A stretch of 64,000 bases of DNA from Triatoma infestans (taxonomy: Eukaryota; Arthropoda; Insecta; Hemiptera; Reduviidae), in NCBI GenBank assembly GCA_011037195.1, contig JAAEAF010001973.1, positions 1-64,000 of the forward strand. The letters are read 5' to 3'. The notes under the pieces are model-generated. The model saw only the letters and a list, made by a program, of their open reading frames with translations. It ran no database searches and was not told the DNA's origin. A program made the position numbers and the translations under genes. Shown here in pieces: positions 44,968-54,950 of the stretch (positions within the stretch are counted from its first letter, which is position 1; each line of letters starts with the position of its first letter).

Positions 44968-45359
44968 ATTAATACTCAACTGTCTGTTTCTATCATAACT
45001 ACATAAGTATTATTTTGTAATTTCTTATTTAGAGAATTTTATTTTATTTACTTTTTTGTTTTGTTTAATTTCTTTCATCACAGTTTTCTATTAATTTATT
45101 AAGAATAATTTAATTTGCTTAATGATAATTTTATTTTGCTATTATATGTCTGAACTTCATTGATAACAATGTGTAGATAAGATGTTTTATTTCTCTCCAG
45201 TTTTAATTATTATTTTCTTACTTTATGATCCATTATGTTTACTGTTTTATATTAGATTAGATTTGTTTCTTGGTTTTGGTTTTTCATATTTTTTATTTAT
45301 TTTAATGTTGCAACTTCTTTGCCAACAGATTGTATGTTCGAGTGCAAATAAAAAAAAAA

Positions 45360-45702
45360 ATATAAAGAGCTACAACTTTTATTTGAAATATTTCTCCTGG
45401 TAAAGACATTTAAGGTGCCTTTTGGGTGGTGGGCGGGGTTATATTTCCCTCTAAAGTGCTATCATAGCATGATTATAAAATTCTATCATCCAAACAAAAT
45501 TAATTAGAAATAAATAGATGGCCAAAATTCCAAGTTTTAAGAAAATTAGTAAACCGGAAGTGTGCTTTTACTGAACAGTTTTTCAGACTAACTCCGACGA
45601 ATTTGATTAAATTTGTATACTAACTATAAAATTTGTCAATTACAATTTTGAAAACTGTAGTAAGAGAAAGTTTGTGTGAGTGTCACACCAGATTTTTTTT
45701 TA
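45360..45702 (+). mobile_element. Helentron-like element, right part
   Basis: Continues the copy from 43320: 'tataaagagctacaacttttatttgaaatatttctcctgg', 'ctctaaagtgctatcatagc', 'aaaccggaagtgtgcttttactgaacagtttttcag', and the right end tagtaagagaaagtttgtgtgagtgtcacaccagat. Confidence 0.85.
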
Positions 45703-45704
45703 TT

Positions 45705-46285
45705 TTTATTAATTTGCACTCTTCTGGGTTACCGGACACTCGGGTGTAAATGGCAAAGAGAAGGCCAATAAATTGGCTAAAGTGGGATCCCCATTACCGT
45801 TTTGTGGTCCCAGTAGGCAGCAATAGCTGATACCAAACAATTTTGCGACAAAAAAATCAAACAATGGTGGAACAGGGAATTGGAAATGCACTGAAGGAGC
45901 ATGAATCGTATCTCTCGAGGCCAAAAGATATATAGAGAGTGACTTGAAGTATTCTTTATCCCTGAGTGTGGTAGGTGTTTGTATAGGCTGTCATTCACAC
46001 AAATTGCCAGGACATCTAACCCTTTGTACCAGAAGAACTATATGACTATGGCGTCATATAGTCAAGGAAATGGTGTACTACTCCTACATCAGTGTTCCCG
46101 CTTCACCAATACCGGAATTCGCGTATTTGTGAAGGTAAAATTCTTATAGGAATGCTTGGAGCTGTCAGATAGGTAGATTGCGGGGGGGGAGCGTCTTAGG
46201 ATTTTTTTTTGTAGGAGATAAGAGCTTATTGGCTTAGGTCCCGCACTTTCAAGCTCCCATTGTTGATAATAATAATATTGTATAA
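45705..46285 (+). pseudogene. I-group non-LTR retrotransposon 3' remnant (RNase H end)
   Basis: ALLFWVTGHSGVNGKEKANK LAKVGSPLPFCGP: the end of RNase H with the histidine of GHSG kept and NExAD changed to KEKAN. Further on FVPEEL-like residues and 'CSRFTNTGIR' fit the C-terminal region. The copy ends near (AAT)n at 46265-46277. Frame shifts are frequent. Confidence 0.7.
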
Positions 46286-47158
46286 TAAAAGAAGAATGAA
46301 AAAGGTTAAAGTAATGAAAACACCGAGAACGTTTATTTCGTACATATTAGATTTCTGGTGCTGATATCAAGTGCACTGTTTAGTGGTGTCGTGGGGAAAC
46401 TGGAGTGGTTGGAAATTCACTGAATAAAGAGGAGGATGTGGCAGGAAAAACGGGAAAACATTCATGTATGTATAAAGGTTTTTTTTTTTTACGAGTATGT
46501 CAGTAAGTGTAACGTATATGGAGGGAATGTGAGAATGCAGCAAGCGAAGAAAAATAAGTAAAAGAATGAGTAGACGAAGAAGAGTATATAAGAAGGTGTT
46601 GTTCGACAAAGAAAACAATAGGGCGTGAAAAAAAAAAAACAGTAAAAGACGAAAAGAGATAGAGGATAGAGAGGTAAGAAAAAGGAATGGTTGAGAAAAA
46701 AAGAAGCGATGGTTATGGTAAGAAGCAAGCACTATCTGTACAAGAGGGGCGACAAGCATGGCGGTGGTGGTTGGCTGAACAGCTGTCTAGAGATGGATGT
46801 TGAAGATATAGATGGCAGAAGGAAACAAGCTGGGAAGGTTATACACTAAACACTGTGTGTGTTGTTGCTGTTCTGTTTCGCTCATTTATAATAGTAAGAA
46901 GGTTCTTTTTTCTAAATCGATACTTCCTCCCCTTCTTTGAGGTTATATCAGCTGCACGGGTTTCTCTTACCTTGTTTTTTTTTTCCATTTCATTCTATTG
47001 CCAACCGCTACACACAAATCAAATCTTACATAGCCAATACTTCATCTTTTTATTACATGATAAAGAGTTTTAATGATTGTCTTTTCTTCAAACTATTAAT
47101 TTTTGATGTATAAAAATAATACCTTCTATAATAAATTATCGTCTACAAAAATAATGCC
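46286..47158. other. Purine-biased stretch, no gene recognised
   Basis: From about 46285 to 46830 the plus strand is strongly purine-rich (long G/A runs, few C). Its complement therefore gives long phenylalanine/leucine/serine frames, including one of 130 codons, that have no domain. The remainder is AT-rich. Confidence 0.5.
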
Positions 47159-47159
47159 A

Positions 47160-47240
47160 AAAATTTGGTGTGAAACACTCGCACGACTTTCTCTCACTGC
47201 TGTGATAATTATATAAAAAATGTCAACTTTTTCTCATTTG
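47160..47240 (-). mobile_element. Helentron-like 3' terminal fragment
   Basis: ggtgtgaaacactcgcacgactttctctcactgctg on the plus strand is the reverse complement of the family's right end. Only the terminus remains. Confidence 0.7.
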
Positions 47241-47714
47241 TCCTAATTATGTGGTGTTGGAGAACAAGTATGTACCCACGCACGTACAATAGTGATTACA
47301 CTGTAGTCCAAAAGAGGGCGCCCATATATTGAATAAATATGTTAAATTTAATGAAATCATACTTCTACTCTGAATAGTCTACTTGTCTACCTCTAAATCT
47401 TCTCTGACTACCTCTAAATTTAATGGTATGCCAAATGAGTAAAATCTGAAAATTAAAGAAAATTCGTTATTTGGACGTAAAAAGTGAAGTATGCCTTTTT
47501 TTATTTTATTTCTGGCGGGCTTACCGTCTTAAATTAGATGGCGTTGACGTGGACCGAAACACATGCATTTATATTAACATTTTTTAAACGATTATAAATT
47601 TACGTCATATATATACAGGACTTCAACTGCTGATTTCCCAGTAATAAGTCCGTGTTCCTCATAACAACTAAAACAATACTCCCGCTCATTTTATATGTAA
47701 ATTTATATTAATAG
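47241..47714. other. Intergenic, nothing recognised
   Basis: 'agtctacttgtctacctctaaatct' and 'tctgactacctctaaatttaatgg' form a short imperfect direct repeat near 47380-47425. Otherwise nothing. Confidence 0.5.
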
Positions 47715-47760
47715 CAGTATGAGAATGTTGTGTGCATGATTCACGCCAGATTCTCTCAAA
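47715..47760 (+). mobile_element. Helentron-like 3' terminus facing its neighbour
   Basis: agtatgagaatgttgtgtgcatgattcacgccagattctc is a right end in plus orientation. The next copy starts with its own right end in minus orientation, so the two are tail to tail across an A-rich spacer. Confidence 0.6.
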
Positions 47761-47774
47761 ATTAAAAAAAAAAA

Positions 47775-48748
47775 AAAAATATGGCGATCTACACAACGTT
47801 CTCTTAGTGCAGTTTACAAAATTGTAATTGACAAATTTTATAGTTAGTATAACCAAACTTAATGAACTTCATCGGTGTTCTTTTTCGGAGAAAATCGCAA
47901 AAACTGAAAAAACTGGTCAGTAAAGACGCACTTCCGGTATACGGTATATTCTCAATTTTCCTGAAACTCGGAATTTTGGCAATCTATTTTTTTATAATTA
48001 ATTTTGTTTAGATGGTAGAATTAAATAATCAATATGATAGCACTTTAGAGGAAAACATAACCCTCCCTCTTCGCCAAAAGTCACCTTAAATGGCTTCACC
48101 AGGAGAAATGCTTCAAATAAAGGTTGTAGCTCTATATGTGTTGTTTTAGAGAAATTAGCAAAAAACTGAAAATTACCTTTCAATTAAAATGCACTTTCGG
48201 TCACCGATTTTCTGCAAATACAGAATTTCGACAACATAATTCATTCTAATTAATATTATTTAGATCATAGACTTGTGTAATACTCTGAAATATCACTTTA
48301 GAGGAAAATCACCCCATCTCTCGCCTAAAGTGACCTTGTATGAATTTCCTCGTAGAAATATTACAAATAAAAGTTGTAGCTCGTTGTATGGTTAGTTGAT
48401 ACATAAGGTTTAAAGAAAATCGTTGGAGCTGTTTTTGAGAAAATCACAAAAACTGAAATATTTTTCAGTAAAGTGGCACTTCCGGTTAAACGATTTTTAC
48501 GAAAAGCTTGTTTTCCAGTCTCCTGGTAGCACTTTAACGAAACAATAAGTTTGAACATTGTGCGATCTTTCTTTTTTGAGATATGCCATGCTACACAGAC
48601 AGAAACAGATAGAGACCAATTGCTAAAAACCACTTTTTTAGACTTAGTGGACCTCAAAACGGATATATCCGGTGAAAACTTGATTAAAAAAATTGACATC
48701 ATTACAATACTTCCTGTAACAGCGGTTAGAGAAAGTAACAATTTAGTG
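47775..48748 (-). mobile_element. Helentron-like element, full length
   Basis: Minus orientation. The right end is at 47785-47815 (ctacacaacgttctcttagtgcag). Two rounds of the '(a)ccggtt/ttaccgattttc' and 'cactttagaggaaaa' blocks follow, implying an internal duplication. The left end at 48660-48745 reads ggatatatccggtgaaaactt...acaatacttcctgtaacagcggttagagaaag. A GT-run remnant sits near 48590-48610. Confidence 0.75.
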
Positions 48749-48901
48749 TAGAATTATATAAGTTTTTAAGACATTTAAGGTTTCGGAATTGACTCAAGAT
48801 TGCTGGCCACTCCCTACGTCTTATGAAACCTTCATTTTCTTGTCTAATCTTGACTCTAAAAAATCCCTTACTGCTAGCACTGCATCAATATTACCAAATT
48901 G

Positions 48902-48957
48902 AGGTTAGTTAGGTTAGGTTAGGTTGGGTTAGATTAAGATTAGGTTAAGTTAGGTTT
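48902..48957. repeat. TTAGG-like interstitial tract
   Basis: Consecutive GTTAG/GGTTA units, including TTAGGTTAGGTTAGG near 48908-48925 and degenerate units around it. TTAGG is the ancestral arthropod telomere repeat. Such short tracts also occur as ordinary microsatellites in insect genomes. Confidence 0.7.
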
Positions 48958-48959
48958 CC

Positions 48960-49250
48960 TTAGAAATTCACCTCCATCCTCTGTCAATTTTAAGAAAGAC
49001 GAAGAAATCATAACTTCAACTTATCTATTTTTCTAACTCTAAAAATAGGCACTCGCCATTAATTTGTTCTTCATCTAAATTTGAAATTACCGCGCCCCAC
49101 TCTAAACATTTTTCTCACCCCTCCCACATTTTAATACTTTTATTTTGAATTTTAAAAATACTCTCCCTTCATTTCGATCTCAACGTACCCTCCTCTCCCA
49201 CCCTACATGTATCTTTATCTTATCTCTTTATCTATCTATTTTTTACTTTC
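48960..49250. other. Intergenic, nothing recognised
   Basis: Pyrimidine-rich patches (49130-49240), no gene. Confidence 0.5.
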
Positions 49251-49330
49251 TCTTATTGTTGCCGGATATATCCGGTGAAAACTCCGAATATTTGACATGA
49301 TACTTCCTCCAACAGCAGTTAAAAATATAT
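49245..49330 (-). mobile_element. Helentron-like 5' terminal fragment
   Basis: 'gccggatatatccggtgaaaactccgaat' and 'gatacttcctccaacagcagtt' match the left end of the copy at 48748. The preceding 'actttctcttattgttg' is a terminal inverted-repeat relic in the other sense, giving a small foldback. Confidence 0.55.
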
Positions 49331-49421
49331 TGACGTAATCGTTTTATTTAGTTATTAGATATTCATCTGCTTTTATGGTATCCTATTAAAAACGACTCAA
49401 ACATAAAATAAAAATAAAAAA

Positions 49422-50825
49422 TCTGGTGTGAAACACTCACACGACTTTCTCTTACAGCAATTTACATGGTCATTAACTGACTTAATGTTCTACTGTGGCT
49501 ACTAACTGACTTAATGTTCTACTGTGGCTACTAACTGACTTAATGTTCTACTGTGGCTACTAACTTACTTAATGTTCTACTGTGGCTACTAACTGACTTA
49601 ATGTTCTACTGTGGCTACTAACTTACTTAATGTTCTACTGTGGCTTAATGACTTAACTACTGTGGCTACTAACTGACTTAATGTTCTACTGTGGCTACTA
49701 ACTGACTTAATGTTCTACTGTGGCTACTAACTGACTTAATGTTCTACTGTGGCTATTAACTGACTTAATGTTCTACTGTGGCTACTAACTGACTTAATGT
49801 TCTACTGTGGCTACTAACTGACTTAATGTTCTACTGTGGCTACTAACTGACTTAATGTTCTACTGTGGCTACTAACTGACTTAATGTTCTACTGTGGCTA
49901 CTAACTGACTTAATGTTCTACTGTGGCTACTAACTGACTTAATGTTCTACTGTGGCTATTAACTGACTTAATGTTCTACTGTGGCTACTAACTGACTTAA
50001 TGTTCTACTGTGGCTACTAACTGACTTAATGTTCTACTGTGGCTACTAACTGACTTAATGTTCTACTGTGGCTATTAACTGACTTAATGTTCTACTGTGG
50101 CTACTAACTGACTTAATGTTCTACTGTGGCTATTAACTGTTTAGTTCTACTGTGGCAATAAAAGTCTTTGCAAGCGTAACTTCCGGTCTCCCACCACCCT
50201 TAAATGAATTTTCCCGAAAATGTTTAAAACAAAAATATCTGTATAGATAGTAATAAAAGTTTAATGAAACCAGAATCGGTGTTTTCACGGTGCAGTAAAG
50301 TCGCACTATCGGTAACCGATTTTCTTCGGTTTTTAAATTTAGAATTTTGACAATATATTTAATTCTCATTAATGTTTTATATTATGTACACATGATGGAA
50401 TCGTATATTAAATTAAAAGAACACTTTAGAGGAAAGTATAACCCCAACCTTCTCTCATATGTTTAGTTAATATTCCATATTTAAAGGAAATCGTTGGAGC
50501 CGTTTTCGAGTAAATCACAAACAAAACAAAAAAATTAATAAACTGTAAAATCCAGTCAATAAAAGTAGTATTTCCAGTTGACCGGGTTGACGAAAATCTT
50601 ATTGTCGGGTTCCATGATAGCACTTAAATCTAAAGTCTGAACTTTCTGCTATTATCCATTTTTCAGTTACAAACAAACAAAATTCTTAAAAAAAAACAAA
50701 AAAAAAACATTTTTTCCTGCCCAAGTGATCTCAAAAAATGTATTTCCGGTGAATACACAATATCGGAAATTTGACAAGATGGCAATACATCTTCTTTCTT
50801 ATTAAGGAGTATGAGAAAGTAATAA
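49422..50825 (-). mobile_element. Helentron-like element containing an expanded minisatellite
   Basis: Minus orientation. The right end at 49422-49465 is intact (aatctggtgtgaaacactcacacgactttctcttacagc). After 'aatttacatggt' comes the 29-bp array (49471-50156), then the normal body resumes with 'gcgtaacttccggtctcccaccacccttaaatgaattttcccg', and the left end is near 50755-50822 (attttccggtg...tcttattaaggagtatgagaaag). Without the array the copy would be about 0.7 kb. Confidence 0.8.
49471..50156. repeat. 29-bp minisatellite, about 23 units
   Basis: The unit is CTACTAACTGACTTAATG then TTCTACTGTGG. Units are nearly identical. Variants include ctattaactg in several units, taacttac in two, and one scrambled unit near 49645. 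The low divergence points to recent expansion or ongoing homogenisation. The array starts about 50 bases from the terminus of a Helentron-like copy. Confidence 0.97.
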
Positions 50826-51385
50826 TATTTGGAATTATTTATAATTGAGTTTATTTATATAGAGTTTATAGTATCAATTAAATTTGTTCTGTGCAAGTCT
50901 ATGTTATCACACTGTTTGACAAAAAACATCCTGATGATGGGCGAACGCCCGAAACCGGTCGATGACCACAAAAAGAAGCAGGCTATCACGGTAAATACAT
51001 CTGATGCTTTCCAGCTCTGCGAAACCAACCACAACAATTTATGTAGACATTATAGTAAATTTCAATTTACGATTTTCGCAATGGCTGCGACAAGAAATCC
51101 ATGCCAATATTTGTTTAAACCTGGTCACCTGCAAGATTGAATCAAAGTAGTTGAAACTGATGGCCTTTGTGCCATAAAATGACAAGTAACAGTGTAAAAA
51201 AAAAGAAGGAAAGTTGTTGAAATTTGTTTTCAATAACCTAGTAATTAAAGATTCTATAAAACTTTATTACACAGTAAAATATTTATTGATTTTTTATATT
51301 ATAAAAGTGTGCTGAAAAAAACAAAACAAAAACAAATATCTGATCTCCGGGAGTAGTTCTACATTACCGGAAGTGATTTGTTTAT
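50826..51385. other. Intergenic; contains a hammerhead-core-like motif
   Basis: AT-rich apart from the motif at 50931. A 103-codon plus-strand frame (50829-51140) spans the motif and has no recognisable domain. Confidence 0.45.
50925..50975 (+). repeat. Hammerhead-core-like motif, family C
   Basis: CTGATGATGGGCGAACGCCC is directly followed by GAAACC and GGTCGATGACC. CTGATGA and GAAAC flank a GGGC/GCCC stem closed by GAAC, the exact spacing of a hammerhead helix II. GGTC/GACC could act as a short helix III. No UH cleavage triplet follows at the expected place. Confidence 0.5.
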
Positions 51386-51387
51386 AA

Positions 51388-51645
51388 TTACCACCACCCC
51401 TCCTCACTTGATAAAGACTTCACTTCCTTTTTAAATATCCATAAATATACTGCAAACATTTTAACGAAAAATAGATTAAACAAAGTGTTTAGGAAAATCA
51501 GATGCATTTTTTTTTCTTGCTCGTTCCACATCCAGTTTTCTTCTTCCACAGTGGTGCCATCAGGCCGAGCCAAACATAGAGTAATTTCGTTTAATGGATA
51601 TAGCTTTAAGAAAACGGATGAACTCACCCATGGTTTTTCTAAGAA
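51388..51645 (-). other. Possible unrecognised coding exon (weak)
   Basis: One minus-strand frame reads LEKPWVSSSVFLKLYPLNEI then LARPDGTTVEEENWMWNEQE and KKMHLIF. Its composition looks more protein-like than other frames here, and the stretch is free of recognised repeats. A second frame starts with ACCATGGGTGAGT, a good Kozak context running into a splice-donor-like GGTGAGT. No homology is recognised, so this may be chance. Confidence 0.2.
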
Positions 51646-52330
51646 CTAACAAGCGCGCTAGCATACTACTAACTAACACACTCTACCACCATTAAACTTT
51701 CTACCAACCAAAACACAGTCTCTTAATCTAAAAACCTTCTCTTCGGGTCGCCCACCCCTCACCAAAAAGGTCAAACTTCCCTCTTTTTCACTCTTTCTCT
51801 CTCGCGCCCATAGAGAGAAAATTTTCCGGCTCCGATTCGCATAAATTTGCATATAAAGTAGCTATACACCTCTCTCTCTCATACTCATTTTTTTTTTAAT
51901 TCTCCCTTCCTCCCCGCTTCTTTTTATCTCTGTTTTATATCTCTATCTTTGAGCCCCCCTTTGTACATTAAATGGAAATTTAGCCATGCAATAGTTAAGA
52001 ATACGAGGAATACCGGGGGTGATGGTGATGGGGGCGGGGCTTTTGTTTTTAGTGTTAGTAAATGGAGTTGGATATTATAGAGAACTGGTAGCTCTCTCTC
52101 TTTCTCTCGGTGTTGCGGCACCTAGGTTCTGCGGGTGTATGTGTATGTGCATGTGTTTGTAGGGTGGGGACAAAGTTAACACAAGAGGGGTGAGGAAAAA
52201 AAGTGGGCGCACTTCATGCTAAACAGAGTGAATAAAGTCAACAGGTCATGTTTAGTGTCCCCCCCCCCCCACATACACACACAAACACACAGTTTACCTT
52301 CATCCACACCCTGTACTGCACAATCACATT
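51646..52330. other. Less AT-rich intergenic block with simple repeats, promoter-like elements
   Basis: CT-rich runs at 51790-51812, 51871-51884 and 52095-52108, CGCGCCC near 51814, ATTTGCATATAAAG near 51845 (octamer-like followed by a TATA-like box) and poly-C at 52260-52270 followed by CA repeats. The composition resembles a gene's upstream region, and the weak exon candidate at 51388-51645 on the minus strand lies alongside. No transcript evidence is visible. Confidence 0.25.
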
Positions 52331-53215
52331 TAACACTCCTGTAGTGTGAAAGTGGTGTTGTGTGTGTGATCTCTCACATTTTTATAGCTTTGTTTACGTG
52401 CTGTATTTTTTTTACTGTATTTGAAAGTGTATACTCGTCTTTCTTTCACGTTTTTTTATGTTATAGTCTCAATTGTGACTGGATGTTATATAGGTTTTTC
52501 TTTCAAGCAATACGGGATAATATGATAATAAGTTTCTACCCCATTAATATTTCATAGCTGATTTATATCACGTTACATAATTAAAATAAATGGTTTGAAA
52601 TCAGAAGGAACATTTCTCCAGAATCCCTTTCTTGTAATACCATTTTCTCCAAAGAATTTTCCTAATAATAGTTCTAAAATAGTGGCAATGCTTTCGCATA
52701 ACCAACTGTAAAGAAAATCATGTTGATTTTTACATTCTCCAACACCTCCACTTAGTGTAACTATTTTTCTGTTGATGATTTAACACAAGCAAGTAGTAAC
52801 TTTTAATTTTCTTGGTTTATGTTTCTGTGCTGTAAAAAATTTTTATAATTTTCAAAGTTCCATTAAAAATTCTTTTTCCACATCTTTCAAGACTATCTTA
52901 AGTATTAAAAAGCCTTGATAACGACAGAAAACTCTGTCGAAACGTTGGCATAATTGATTAGATTCATTCTTGACCAATCCTTACCAGATTTGTTTGTTTT
53001 CTCCTCTGATTTTCTCGAAAATGTTTCTAACAATGTTCTATAACATTCTCATACTATCTACAGTCATGGATAAAAATTTGGAAAAGGCGTGCTGAATTAA
53101 AAACATAGAATTCAAAATTGGGAAATGTTAAAATTTTAAAACGACATAAAATCTGATATGCAGATCCAAAAATTGCTTTATTTGTAGGGGGCCACCACAA
53201 GAGCGACAGTGAATT
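52331..53215. other. Intergenic; contains a hammerhead-like motif
   Basis: AT-rich sequence. The motif at 52913 is listed separately. Confidence 0.45.
52911..52955 (+). repeat. Hammerhead-core-like motif, family D
   Basis: CTTGATAACGACAGAAAACT then CTGTCGAAACGTTGGC. The GACAG/CTGTC stem leads straight into GAAACGTTGG. The first core box (CTTGATAA) departs from CUGANGA. GAAACGT(T/C)GG is shared with family A. Confidence 0.4.
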
Positions 53216-53217
53216 TT

Positions 53218-53990
53218 TTTTTTTACTTTCTCTTACTCCTAGTAATTGCAATCGTGTCAAATTTTCGATATTGAGTTTTCACCAAAAATACACGTTTGAG
53301 GTCCCCTGAGTCAGAAAAAGTGGTTTTTAGAAATTGGCGTGTGTGTCTGTCTGTCAATCTGTGTGTAAGTATGTGATATGTAGAGAGAGAGAGAGAAAGA
53401 GAGATGAGTGGTAAGAATATGTTAAAAATGGAAAATTGTAGAAAGTTCAAATTTGATATTAAATTTAAGTCAGGAGGGGACCCAACAATAAGATTTTGAT
53501 CAAAATCGATCGTACCGGAAGTAACAATTTACTGAATGCTTTTTTTTCATTTTTTTAGTAGAATAGATCTAATGATTTTCTTTGAACTTTTTTATATACA
53601 TATAGGTTTATGGCTTTTATTGGTAACTTTTTTCCGGGAAAATTCATGTAAGAGGGAGGTTTTGGCGGAAAGGTGTCGTGAAATAGCGGAAGTGCCATTT
53701 CTATATATTGTAATATTGTAATATTCTATATAATTAATCATGAATGAACGTGATGCCAAAAATTCCGAGTTTGAGAAGAAAATCGGTTCATCGGAAATGC
53801 AACGTTACTGAACAGTTTTTTCAGTTTTGTTCAGTTTTTGCGACTTTCTCCATATAAAGACACCAACGGGTTTCATTAAATTTGGTATACTAACCATACA
53901 TACAAAAACTTATCACTTCTGTTGAAACAGTTTTCCGATAAAAATTTATTTTTAAGAGCTTCTGTGGAAAACTGCGAAATACTACAAAGA
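53218..53990 (+). mobile_element. Helentron-like element, 3' end lost
   Basis: ttactttctcttactcctagtaattgcaatcgtgtc (part of the hairpin deleted), 'gagttttcaccaaaaatacacgtttgagg', GT and GA runs at 53338-53402, 'gatcgtaccggaagtaacaatttactgaatg', 'ccatataaagacaccaacgggtttc', then it fades near 53990 without the stem-loop end. Confidence 0.75.
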
Positions 53991-54779
53991 AAATATTTAG
54001 GGTTTCAAAGTAGCCACATCAGTCGCTAATTTATATATAGAAACTTATGGAACTAAACTAAAACACTGAATACAGATAAATTTCTGACAGATATGTACCA
54101 AAATTAATGAATAGAAATAACAAGACAGACTTATATAATTCTGGAAGAAAAAAGTTGCTTTGATTTTAACTGATAGCCTTATTTATGTACGTATATTTCA
54201 CAATTCAAAGGAGCCGTTCACTTAAGCAATTTAATACCAAACTATTCCACTGAAAATGATCTATTCTCTTCATTGCAATACTCTAGTATTGGTAAATAAG
54301 TTAATGCCGTAGCAGTATTAGAACTTTGGGACTTATTAGGGACTTTGAAATTCTCCATTTGAGGAATATATGGAAAAGAAGTTTGTCTAAAAAACTTCTA
54401 AAACAATTATTGATAATTCGAAGTTGGAGGCCTTCTCTGAAATGGTATTCAATCACAAATAATGTAAATTAACTCTGCTAACCCATTAAGCCACGATATA
54501 CACTTGAATAGCAGTTATTGTAAAAGGGAATATTTTATGAATTGTCTGGCTTTAGAGAATTTGGCTGGCAATAATGAAAATGAAATTGTAGATATACTCA
54601 GCTAAAGAATCGTCCAAGACTAAAAAGCCCGCAGCAAACTTAAAACTAATTTCCACTGAATTTAGGATCCCCTTATTACAAATGAAACGCTTAAAATATG
54701 GCAAATAGAATATGAAATTAACTTGAAAGGGTAAATTTACAAAACTGTGGTAATCAAATTATCTAAACAGCTTTGGTTC
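53991..54779. other. Intergenic, nothing recognised
   Basis: AT-rich sequence, no frames of note. Confidence 0.5.
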
Positions 54780-54950
54780 AAAAAGGCTAGGCTACACATT
54801 TCACCATGGCTACTTATATAAAATATGCCATGGTGGGGGATATTTATATAAAATTAATGTCAGCATATCCTCAAATAGTAATGAGGAGGAAGACTTCAGA
54901 CATATATCATGGAGTGCCCAAAACTTAATGATAAAATGAAAATAACCATA
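54780..54950 (+). other. Possible retroelement C-terminal scrap with a short hairpin
   Basis: EEEDFRHISW followed by (frame-shifted) MECPKLNDKM recalls the 'eHil.eCp.l.d' end of I-group polyproteins. CACCATGGC (54802) and GCCATGGTG (54827) form a 9-bp inverted repeat. Both are weak signals. Confidence 0.3.

Larger units (their letters stand above)
43321..45359 (+). mobile_element. CR1/L2-like non-LTR element, rearranged, with 14-bp target-site duplication
   Basis: The insertion splits a Helentron-like copy. ATATAATGAGCTAC (43307-43320) and ATATAAAGAGCTAC (45360-45373) flank it, differing at one base. It ends in an A run. The contents in order are a leader, a coiled-coil ORF start (43905), the C-terminal part of the polyprotein (44002-44496), and a reverse transcriptase fragment (about 44820-44967). 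The RT piece lies downstream of the C-terminus, the reverse of the normal order. The unit is therefore scrambled, or a second element is nested. Confidence 0.8.

Noticed and set aside
46367..46759. 130-codon open frame on the minus strand
   Set aside because: It is rich in F, L and S because the plus strand is purine-biased. It has no domain, an overlapping second frame has the same character, and it spans homopolymer runs.
49471..50156. CRISPR-like regular array
   Set aside because: The 29-bp units are contiguous tandem repeats with no unique spacers, in a eukaryotic repeat element. It is a minisatellite.
54802..54835. CACCATGGC/GCCATGGTG inverted repeat as an operator or element terminus
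   Set aside because: Nine-base arms with a short loop occur by chance at this window size. No duplication or neighbouring gene gives it meaning.
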